The translations under genes were made by a program, and so were the position numbers. Positions 1 through 8,070 of a DNA stretch of 16,725 bases are shown here, piece after piece. Numbering within the stretch: position 1 is the stretch's first letter; each line of letters starts with the position of its first letter. The notes below the pieces were generated by a model. That model was not told the DNA's origin, did not search any database, and worked only from the letters and a program-made list of their open reading frames with translations. Origin of the DNA: Hyphochytrium catenoides (lineage: Eukaryota; Sar; Hyphochytriomycetes; Hyphochytriales; Hyphochytriaceae); contig FLMG01001298.1 of the NCBI GenBank assembly GCA_900088475.1, positions 1 to 16,725 on the forward strand, written 5' to 3'.

Positions 1-100
1 GAGAGAGAGAGAGAGAGCGAGAGAGCAAGGAAGGAGAGAGAGGGACAGAGAGAGAGAGAGAGAAAGGAAGGAGAGAGAGGGAGAGAGAGCTGTGGGAGGA
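1..100. repeat. (GA)n low-complexity tract
   Basis: Imperfect GA dinucleotide repeat with occasional C and AAGG interruptions, running off the left edge of the window. It is simple-sequence DNA; no open frame here should be read as a gene. Confidence 0.9.
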
Positions 101-153
101 ATCTTGCATTCATTGGAAAGAGGAGAGGTCAGAAGCGTGGAACGCCGAGAGTG

Positions 154-183
154 ATGACTTTTGCTCACCGTAACATAGATTGA
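154..183 (+). other. possible short upstream ORF in the NFS1 leader
   Basis: An ATG at 154 opens a 9-codon frame ending with TGA at 181-183, about 160 nt before the NFS1 start at 344. If transcription begins upstream of 154, this would be an upstream ORF in the leader. The transcription start is unknown, so it may be untranscribed. Confidence 0.25.
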
Positions 184-343
184 TTGCAGAAGAAGAGAGA
201 GACAGAGAAAGAGACAAACGTCATCAGACAATCTGCGGTTGCCATAGGAATCCCAAGATAAGCTGCTGTCTTAGAGAGGAAGAGACGAAAGAGAGACATC
301 AGATTGAGGTCTCCCGTCGCTGTTTCCTCCCTTTATCGGAGCC

Positions 344-604
344 ATGCAGAGGAGCTTGATCACCACCGCGAGAGGCGCAGCCCGCACTGCAGGGCTAAGG
401 TAAGGGAAGAAGTGTGTAAGGAGAAAGAGAAAGCGACACTAAGGTACCTCTCTCTCCCTCTCTCCTCTCTCTCTCTCTCTCTCTCTGCGCATCACCTTTT
501 CTAGGCCGTCTGCAAGCGCTATCCGCCTGCTATCCACCAGTCCTCCCACCAGCACACCGCCGGAGAAGATGTCAAGCGACCGAAGGTTCCCAGCTGCCTT
601 GGTC

Positions 605-635
<31 letters not shown>

Positions 636-1204
636 CTTTCTCTTATTCTCTTTGTTATACTCCTTATTCGTCCCTCAAACCTATCTGTGCAGGTATCAGC
701 CTGTTAACCCTGTGCCAGAGGAAGTGCTGAAGAACATGAAGAGTCAGGAGATCTTCTCTCCTGGTTTTGCCATCAAGGAAGAGAAGAAAGAGGGACGCGC
801 GATCTACCTCGATGCACAGGCTACGAGTCCCATAGATCCTAGAGTACTAGATGTCATGCTGCCGTATATGACGGGTACAGCCTCTTTCTCAACGTCTATC
901 TCTTCTGTTAAGGACTCTCCTCCTTCTTCTTCTTCTCTGGCTTCTCTTCTCATGCTATATCCTTTGCCTCTCACTCAATCATGGCTTTTCTTTTCATGGC
1001 TTTCTCTTTCTGTATCCAAAGGTAGTGCTTTGCAGCGTTGCCTTCTTCTCTGCTGACCATGAGCATTGTGGCTGTGTCTTCGATAATTGTCTGTGTCATT
1101 ATGTCCCTCGGGGGTTCCGGATGTGGCTCTTTGTCTCTTGTCTATCGTTTTGGAGACAACGGACTGTCTGCATTCTTCTTATTCACTAACGCTCCTCCCT
1201 CTCT

Positions 1205-1246
<42 letters not shown>

Positions 1247-3839
1247 ATGTACGCTATTCCTTCACTTGCTTTTTTGGTTTGGGGACAGCCAAGTTTGGGA
1301 ATCCTCATTCTAGGACGCACAACTACGGCTGGGAGGCCGAGGAGGCTGTCGAGAAAGCAAGAGAGCAGGTCCGTGGAGGGAACATTCTCTATTCTCTGGT
1401 CACACTCCTCTTCCGCCTGCCCTGTCTGTCTCAATCTCTGTCCCTTCTCTTTAGCACGCTTTCCCTCTCTCATCCTTCTTCTCATGTCTCTCTTCCTGAG
1501 GGTCCTTCGCTGTCTGAACCTTGATCTCTCTCCCTTCCTTCTGACCTATCTCTGCTCTCCCGCCGTCTGTCTCCGTCAGGTTGCGAACCTTATCGGCGCT
1601 AACCCTAAAGAAATTATCTTTACCTCCGGCGCCACGGAGTCTAATAACATCGCGATCAAGGGAGTTAGTCGCTTTCTCAAGGGAAAGAAGAATCACATTA
1701 TCACCACACAGGTGAGGAAGTACAAAGAGCATCAGAGAAGAGTGCTCTGCAACGTGCTCAGGAGTGATAACACCACTGTGTCTGTCCCGCTCTTCAACCT
1801 GCATTGACAGTCTTTGCTCTTTTTCATCATCCCCTTCCTTTTCTTCTTCTTGACAATGAATTTTGACTTATTAAGGATTCTGCTTTCCCTTTTGTCCTTG
1901 GGCCCTTTGCCGATGCTCTGTAGACGGAGCACAAGTGCGTGCTGGATTCCTGTCGATACATGGAGCAGGAAGGAGTGGCTGTGACCTACCTACCCGTCTT
2001 GCCCAACGGACTGCTAGACCTGGAGATGTTAGAAAAAGCGATCCGACCTGATACTGCCCTGGTGTCAGTGCTTGCAGTCAACAACGAGATAGGAGTGGTA
2101 CGTGAGAGTGTTGAGTCTCGAGACGGGGAAGGGTGACATCGGGAAGAAAGAAGAAGGGCGTGAGGAAACAGGAGAGATAATCTCCATACGTTCCTGGTCC
2201 CTACTACCGGTGGTGGAGACATGCCCCTTCAAATGCCCCTTCAAGTCTCTGCACGTCTCGGTGTGGTCTCTTTCTCACATTCTTTGTCTTTCTACCTTCA
2301 GCTTCAAAACCTGAAAGAGATTGGTCAGATTTGTCGCAAGAACAAGGTTTTCTTCCACACGGATGCGGCTCAAATGATAGGCAAGATGCCTTTGGATGTG
2401 AATGAGAGTCAGATTGACTTGATGTCCATCTCCGGACATAAGATCTATGGCCCAAAAGGCGTTGGCGCGCTCTATGTTAGGAGAAGGCCGAGAGTGAGGC
2501 TGGAAGCACAGATGTCTGGAGGAGGACAGGAGAGAGGGTTAAGGAGTGGTAAGCTGAAGGCTCACCTTACCTCTCGTTTCTCCGTTCGTCCCTTAAGATT
2601 CCTGCTTTTTCGTTGCGTCCTCTCATCTGCCATTCTCTTGAGTCAACGGCCTATCTTGTACCACACCCATCGTGGTCTATTCCTCCATCGTTCTCATCTC
2701 CTTCCGTTCGATTTCTCTCTCTCTCTCTCGGCTTTTTTCTGCTCGTTTTTGCTCTCTCTCTCTCTCTCTCTCTTCTCCCTTCATTCCCACCTTCCTCTCT
2801 GTGTGCCTCTCTGTTCGTTGGTCTGTTGTCGCCTCTCGCTCTCGCTCTTAACTTTGCCGGTGTCCTCTCTTTCTGTGCTTCTCCTCGGTCCGTGTCTATT
2901 TTAACGCGAACCTACAGGAACTCTGCCGCATTTCCTCTGCGCTGGTCTTGGTGCTGCCTGTGAGATTGCCCAGAAAGATATGGAGTTTGACCATCAATGG
3001 ATTCAATTTCTCTCGGACAGACTCTATAATGTAGGTAGACCGTGAATGGAAAAGATAGCAGATGAAGGAGAAGTGGCCGGGACAAGAGAGAAATGGCTAA
3101 CAGCTTTCTAACTTCCTTTAGGGCATCATGGAAAGGGTTCCCAACGTCATCCTCAACGGAGATAAAGAACAAAGGTATATTGTCTACTGAAGAAGTCAGA
3201 CTCTCTCTCTCTTCTTGTCTCTCTTCTGGCGTTCTCTCTTCCCTCATCTCCTCTTTCGGCGTATTCGTGTCTTAGTCTTTGGTTGGCGGTAGGAGAATAG
3301 CATCACTCATTGTTGCTTGCTTGTTTCCTTTCTCTGTAGGTATCCCGGTAACCTGAACCTGTCATTCGCCTTCGTGGAGGGTGAGAGCCTACTAATGGCT
3401 CTCAAGAGTATCGCAGTCTCCTCAGGCAGCGCCTGCACCAGGTTAGCCACGCTATCCTCGTTCTGCCTCACTGTCTGATGGACAATTGAAGATCCAAGCC
3501 TATCTCTCTTCCCTCTCATTCTTTTCTGGTCCTCCTCTTCTCAATGTCTGTCGGCAACCTATAGCTCGTGGGTTAACCCAGCTCCTTGTTCCTTCTGCGT
3601 TATCCAGTGCCTCCTTAGAGCCGTCCTACGTCCTCCGCGCTATTGGAGTGGAAGAGGACCTCGCCCATACCTCCATTCGCTTTGGCATCGGTCGTTTCAG
3701 CACAGTGGACGAGATTGACCTTACCATTGACTTGGTAGAGAAGAGTGTGCAGAGATTGAGAGAAATGTCTCCTCTGTGGGAGCTCCACCAGGAAGGAATA
3801 GATCTGAAGACCATTCAGTGGAGCCAAGACGCCCATTAA
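344..3839 (+). CDS. NFS1: Mitochondrial cysteine desulfurase NFS1 (IscS family), 11 exons, 483 aa
   Basis: PLP enzyme that takes sulfur from L-cysteine as a persulfide for Fe-S cluster assembly (and, in some organisms, tRNA thiolation), normally in the mitochondrial matrix with ISD11, ISCU and frataxin. Exons: 344-399, 505-585, 693-874, 1289-1368, 1580-1711, 1924-2097, 2302-2548, 2918-3030, 3122-3174, 3340-3441, 3608-3839; total 1452 nt, in frame throughout. The start was chosen because it opens an Arg/Ser/Ala-rich, acid-free leader ([19 protein letters not shown]) typical of a mitochondrial presequence. Visible hallmarks: [13 protein letters not shown] (from about residue 87), [27 protein letters not shown], catalytic-type His180 in TEHKCV, Asp256 and Gln259 in [11 protein letters not shown] lysine Lys282 in [23 protein letters not shown], and persulfide Cys405 in SSGSACTS. 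The end ([17 protein letters not shown]) matches the C-terminus of the eukaryotic/IscS family. Length is normal. The least certain donor is that of exon 2 (gttccc), inside the poorly conserved leader. Confidence 0.96.
1210..1243. repeat. (CT)n microsatellite in NFS1 intron 3
   Basis: Nearly perfect CT dinucleotide run within the 414-nt intron at 875-1288. On the sense strand it extends the pyrimidine-rich character of the intron. Frames across it encode only Leu/Ser alternation and are spurious. Confidence 0.9.
2713..2774. repeat. CT-rich repeat in NFS1 intron 7
   Basis: Two CT dinucleotide runs separated by about 20 nt, inside the 369-nt intron at 2549-2917. Simple-sequence intron DNA on the sense strand of NFS1. 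Confidence 0.85.
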
Positions 3840-4418
3840 GACTATATTTCCTCTCTACTCTCGTCTCCCTCCCCATGTCTATCCTACCCTCTTTCCTTCC
3901 TCTCTCTCCTGCGAGTGACCAGATTATAAACCTCGCCTTACTTCGCGAGGGAGAGACCATAGCCTCTTAAATGAACGGAGAGAAGAGAGAAGCCTTCATA
4001 TCGGTCTCTCTCTTCTCTAACTCCGGAGCCAATGACGACCACTTGGTATGATGAGTCTCATGTTCAGTGCTAGAAGTTAAAAGAGTATAAGGGCCTTCCA
4101 GCCCCTTCAATGCTAGGACATTGGTTTTACTTCGCACAGAGTCCCCATTGTCGAGTGGCTGTCCTTTAGATAGAACATTTCCTCTTCATTTACTGAGCTC
4201 TTTCTTGATTTCTCTCACTTCCGGTGTCTCTCTGTGCCTGAAAGTCTTCGGACACTGGTCCTTATAAGATAGCTATACACGGGTAGGCTCTCTTTGGAAT
4301 GCGAAGACACACGTTAGTTCGAGCGATGAAGAGAGAGAAAGAGGAGCAGACACCGTGTTCTGAACGGCATGAGTCGTGAAGAAGGAATTGCAACGTGTTA
4401 TCCTTAGGGCTTTTGGTC
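3840..4418. other. Spacer between convergent genes (both 3' UTRs)
   Basis: This 579-nt stretch separates the NFS1 stop (plus strand) from the stop of the TPR/coiled-coil gene (minus strand), so it must hold both 3' UTRs and both polyadenylation sites. I found no canonical AATAAA on either strand and no conserved coding frame. It contains one short perfect inverted repeat (3931-3950). Pyrimidine richness persists on the plus strand to about 3910 and the composition is mixed after that. Confidence 0.7.
3931..3950 (+). other. Small hairpin in the presumed NFS1 3' UTR
   Basis: CCTCGC at 3931-3936 pairs perfectly with GCGAGG at 3945-3950 around an 8-nt loop, 92 nt after the NFS1 stop. It could form in the mRNA, but a six-pair stem may occur by chance. 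Confidence 0.3.
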
Positions 4419-4541
4419 TTATTTTCCTCTTCCCCTGGCCCCTCTCCCTCTTCTCCCGCCTCTTCTGGCCATTCTTTGCTGCAGCACAATCTTCTCTACG
4501 TCTGAGTTTCTTCCTCGGTTCTTGAGGTCGTCGTGTAAGCT
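4419..4541 (-). other. Terminal exon encoding the RG-rich C-terminal tail
   Basis: Last exon of the TPR/coiled-coil gene: acceptor ccattgtag before 4541, phase 0, stop TAA at 4421-4419. It encodes 40 residues; the last 15 are almost only Arg and Gly (RRGGRRGRGARGRGK). RGG/RG tails often bind RNA or are targets of arginine methylation. A second long open frame across the same bases (containing KKLRRREDCAAAKNGQKRR) is out of phase with the upstream exon, so I prefer the RG frame. Confidence 0.72.
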
Positions 4542-4945
4542 CTACAATGGACGTCATAGTCAGAAACAGGGGAGAAAATATGGAGGTGGAAGAAAGAAGT
4601 GTTCTCGTTTTCTCTCTCTAACTCTCCCTCTCTCACACACGCTAAATCTTGGAATGTCGTCTGTCTCTCTCATACTATACTCTCTCTGTCTGCGCTCCTC
4701 CCTTGGAAACTGGGGTCGTCGGTAGGCTCGTACCTGTAGGCGTCTCTCTTCTTCTACCCATCTGAGATATGCCTCTTCTCTCCTCATCCTCTCCAGTTCC
4801 TGCCGCTCCATCTCGAGTTGTTGCTGGCGCTTCCGCTTTACGAAGCACAAAAAGAGAGACACAAATACGAGGTCAGCAGACCCGCCCGCAGGTGGAGAGA
4901 AGGATCGAGGCTGAATAAGACGGCAGCAGCTGCTCAACAGGCTGG

Positions 4946-4982
<37 letters not shown>

Positions 4983-4984
4983 NN

Positions 4985-5032
<48 letters not shown>

Positions 5033-8000
5033 AGACAGATTATGGACCTCCATCTCCTCAAGTTCTCTCTCTATCTGTTTCTGCTGCTGTTCCTCCTCCC
5101 GCATAAACTTTAGCTCCTGCTTCTCTCTATAGATCCGCTGAGCCTCTCTATGAATTCTCTGTTGGTTCTGAAAGATCTTTCGCTCGGCTACAGTGATGAA
5201 GGAGACATAAGTGCAACGAGGTAGACATAGGCCGAGGGGAGAGGCAGAAGAGAGGGGCCATTGCTCGGAGAGCAGCAGAGTATGAGGAAGAGTAATAGTC
5301 CTTGTATATGTTACAATTAAAGAGAGACGCAGGGGACGAGAGAGGATCAGCGGAGAGAGAGAGGATCAGCGGAGGGAGAACGGAAGGGGAACTCTCGACT
5401 ACTAACCTTCCTCTTGTCGAGCTTTCTCCTTCAGCGCTGAATCAGCCAAATCTCTGGCTTCCTTCTTTCTTTGCTCCTCCAGGCATCGCCGTCTTCGTGT
5501 GATGAGGTTACCTATGCAGATGTGAAGTCAGGCCACAGAGACTAGTAGGGCGGTAAGATGATTCAGATTCCAGTCTGAAGAGACAGACGGAGAGAGAGAG
5601 ACGACGCTTTGGAGACATGCAGCCGGGGGCAAGGAGGGAACGGAGAAAGACCTTGTTCGTCAAGGTCATAGACTCTCTTCAGCACTGTTCGATCAATGCC
5701 CGCTGGTGTGTACACATTCTTGACCTTCTCTTGGCATGCCTGAGGTAGAGGTAGAGGGTGAGAAAAGAGATCAGATATCCACGCGATAACTACAACGAGA
5801 AGATGAATGGTAAGGGCTAGCAATCTGAAAGAAAAAGCGAGAGCGATAAGAGAGAGAGGGTGAGAGAGAGAGAGGGGGGAGAAAGGGAGAGAGATGCGCA
5901 GAAGTCGCAGGACTGGATAAGTCAAAGGAAGGGTCAGCCATGAAGACAGGACAGAGTGTTTGGGACGTCATAAGAGAGAGGAGAGATGTCTTCAGTACGA
6001 GTTGCCATACCGCGATCGCTTGTTCCACTCTTCCTGGGTCGACCGCTCCCAAGGTAAGAGCTTGCTAGTACGACAAGAGATGGACACAGAGAAAGCGAGA
6101 GGCAGGCTTTAAGCGACGGGTTGCAGGGGAGCTAGGGCCAGGGGCCACATGAGATGCATATGGTCGGTTCAGCGTACATCTATAGAACAAGTAAGAAAAG
6201 GAGATTGAAGAGCGATAGCCAAGTAGGTGTCAGGAGCCTAGGGTAAGACGGACTGGAAATTGAGGAGGCTAAAGGTAGAGTTGAGGTGGACAGAGCCGTA
6301 CCTGCCAATCCTGCATGGCAAGCTCTGGCTGCCCTAACCTATCATACGCGTCGCCTCTGACCTCATACAGAGCTGCCACCGAACCGTTCGCCCTGGGGAA
6401 GAAGAATTGTGTGAGGGAGAGGGACCGGTATCTAGAGAGTGCGGGTGAGAGGACGAGAGGCATTAGAGTAAGCAGGTACTGGTGTGAAGCTGGGGGACAT
6501 CTTCTTTACTCCTGACATGGAGAGTGTACAAGGCAACCGATGTACCTTATTCCCTCTGTAAGCTCATGAATGGCTTCTGGAATTCTCCCAGCCTTAAGGA
6601 GCAGCTTTCCACTGGCAAATCGCACGCTAAGAGGGTCAAAGGTGGCCGTCAAAGCGTGATCCAAGTCCTGAAGAGCAGACGAAAGGAGAGAGAGGAGCTC
6701 TCCCTCGAGAGTGGAAAGAGATAACTCTTTTTCCTACATTCAAGAAGCGTTGTTATTACGCAGATGAAAGGGACATAGACATAACGCATAGGAAGTCGAG
6801 CAGGCATACAGGGAGACAAGAAATAAGGAGAGAAGAAGAGAGATAGGGAGAGAGACTCTTAACCTAGAGCTCATGGGAGCAAGCTTAAGGAAGAGTGAGT
6901 GAGATCCTTGGTATGGACAGAGAGACTCCACAGTGGGAGCGATACCTTGAGAAGAGCTGTCTCTTTCTCCATCTCCTCCTTTAGCTGTTCAGCTCTTATT
7001 GCAGGGTCCTTTTCTTCTCCTTCGCCTTCCTTAGTCCCTTGAACTGCGGGGCGTGGGCGTTGTTCGGATCCCTTGCTCTTATCTCTGTTTCTCTTTGCTC
7101 TCTGAGCAAGAATCCGTCTAAGGTGGAGGAGGGATGAGATAAGTGTTGGGGAGGGGCTAGGTAGCAAACAGCGAGGACTCCTATGGCATGTTCAGAAGGG
7201 AAGGCCAAAAAGAGAGCAAGGAGCCTACGGGGAAGGACTCACACTTGCTGGCTCTTATTTCTAATCGAGTCCTCAAGTTCCGCTGCCCTGACGCTTTCTT
7301 CATCGATCTTTTGACGGCACTCCACGTACTGGAGGCGAGTTGCAGCGTAAGAAGCCGTACCAGTCATGAGTCAAGAATATGTCTAAGCGCTGTTATAGTT
7401 CGGTGAAGGAGCGTGTTTGAAAAGGCCCAAAAAGAGGCCAGAGGCTAGGCGGCCTGGGATTTGAGAGCTGAAGCGCATCTGCTGTCCCTTCCTCACCTTT
7501 GCCGCCCTGGCTATTCCTCGGTGAAAGAACGCCGCCCCCAGAAGGGTCCGACCTTCTCCAAGCAGAGTCGTGGCGTCCAATGGGTCAGGAATAGCCTAAG
7601 GAAGAACTTGGGAGTTAGAAAGAATATCCATTGTCTCTCTACTAGGGAGGCTAGGAGAGAGACGCATTGGACTACTCCTTCCGAGAGGAAGGGAACACTG
7701 GTAATAGTGAGAGTGAGACAGAGAGAGCGAGAACGTAAGAGCGACGCAAGTGTGAGAGAGATTGAGAGCCGGTGAGACAGGGCGAGTGCAGAAGGCAGAT
7801 TTGAACAAGAAACCAGGAAGTACTGAGACAAGAGACTGTTCGTCCTACCTTTGAAAAGCAGGAAATTGCGGCGTCAAAGCGGTGGCGAAGGAGATGGTCC
7901 TGTCCTCGGCAGATCTCTCGCCCTACAGAAAAGAGACAGACAAGCACGAGGGAAACCAGCGCACGGAGGGAAGGACGCGGACGGGGAGATACCATTATGA

Positions 8001-8062
8001 TGAAGCAGGCAAAGCACACAAAGAGTAGGGTGAATGATGGTGGTCAAAGAACGAGCCGTCAT
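4419..8062 (-). CDS. TPR / coiled-coil protein with Arg-Gly-rich tail, 13 exons, 441 aa
   Basis: Not recognised as a named gene. Exons (minus strand): 8062-7993, 7922-7849, 7595-7497, 7328-7243, 7117-6946, 6667-6546, 6392-6302, 6064-6011, 5739-5652, 5511-5407, 5187-5048, 4835-4734, 4541-4419 (TAA); 1326 nt, all phases agree. TPR-like helices are seen near residues 27-55 (GQDHLLRHRFDAAISCFSKA), 65-95 (GAAFFHRGIARAAKYVECR), 178-208 (FASGKLLLKAGRIPEAIHEL) and 213-248 (YEVRGDAYDRLGQPELAMQ). A low-complexity charged linker lies near 120-150. From about 290 to 401 there is a Glu/Arg/Gln-rich coiled coil, followed by a tail ending RRGGRRGRGARGRGK. No enzyme domain is visible; TPRs suggest a peptide-binding scaffold and the RG tail suggests RNA or nucleic-acid contacts (inference). 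The start is weak: the ATG at 8062 lies 8 nt past the stop of the upstream gene. It would give a hydrophobic N-terminus that may or may not be a signal sequence. The exons may instead be the 3' part of the upstream WW-IQ-LRR gene. Confidence 0.8.
4949..5029. repeat. (GA)n microsatellite with assembly gap
   Basis: About 80 nt of GA dinucleotide repeat, within the intron at 5047-4836 of the TPR/coiled-coil gene. It is interrupted by two undetermined bases at 4983-4984, so the true repeat length is unknown. On the gene's sense strand it reads (CT)n, extending the intronic pyrimidine tract. Confidence 0.92.
4983..4984. other. Undetermined bases (NN)
   Basis: Two N residues inside the GA microsatellite. 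They mark an unresolved or joined point in the assembly. The flanking exons (5187-5048 and 4835-4734) join in phase across the intron, so the gap probably does not affect coding sequence. Confidence 0.95.
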
Positions 8063-8070
8063 CTGCAGCT

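Larger units (their letters stand above)
1..343. other. GA-rich region upstream of NFS1
   Basis: This stretch lies upstream of the NFS1 start codon. Positions 1-100 are almost pure GA repeat on the plus strand; 100-343 is purine-rich mixed sequence without a coding frame I can support. It should contain the NFS1 5' UTR and promoter, but I see no TATA-like box or other recognisable core element. The GA bias on the plus strand is opposite to the CT bias of the NFS1 introns. It matches the look of introns of minus-strand genes in this window, so the left edge could belong to a divergent minus-strand neighbour. That is inference only. Confidence 0.5.
4734..5511 (-). other. Coiled-coil segment (three exons)
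   Basis: Exons 5511-5407, 5187-5048 and 4835-4734 together encode about 115 residues of Glu/Arg/Lys/Gln-rich helix. Examples are EEQRKKEARDLADSALKEKA, REKQELKFMREEEQQQKQIE and EMERQELERMRREEAYLRWV. Leu and Met recur at heptad-like spacing and there are no prolines, as in a long single helix or dimeric coiled coil. It follows the TPR part of the 441-aa protein directly and probably mediates oligomerisation. Confidence 0.75.

Noticed and set aside
2221-2904. 227-codon plus-strand frame
   Set aside because: Only the part 2302-2548 is coding (NFS1 exon 7). The rest is intron read-through, visible as Ser/Leu repeats after the gtaagc donor.
4273-4557. Lys/Arg-rich frame over the last exon of the TPR gene
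   Set aside because: It is out of phase with the preceding exon, which ends in phase 0. The in-phase frame ends in the RG tail with TAA at 4421-4419.
5652-5739. EF-hand-like segment (DLDEQGNL) at the end of exon 5739-5652
   Set aside because: It has the first positions of a calcium-binding loop but lacks the acidic residue at position 12 and flanking EF helices. It runs straight into a basic stretch (TRRRR) and the coiled coil.
7243-7406. Alternative TPR gene start at an ATG at 7363-7361 (MTGTASYAAT)
   Set aside because: The TPR frame continues upstream in phase through exon 7595-7497 using a gtgagg donor and a ctccag acceptor before 7328, so this ATG lies within an intron in the preferred model.
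6011-8062. DNAJC3/P58IPK-type co-chaperone identity for the TPR gene
   Set aside because: Some TPR phrases are reminiscent of that family, but there is no J domain (no HPD motif) anywhere in the gene and the C-terminus is a coiled coil with an RG tail.
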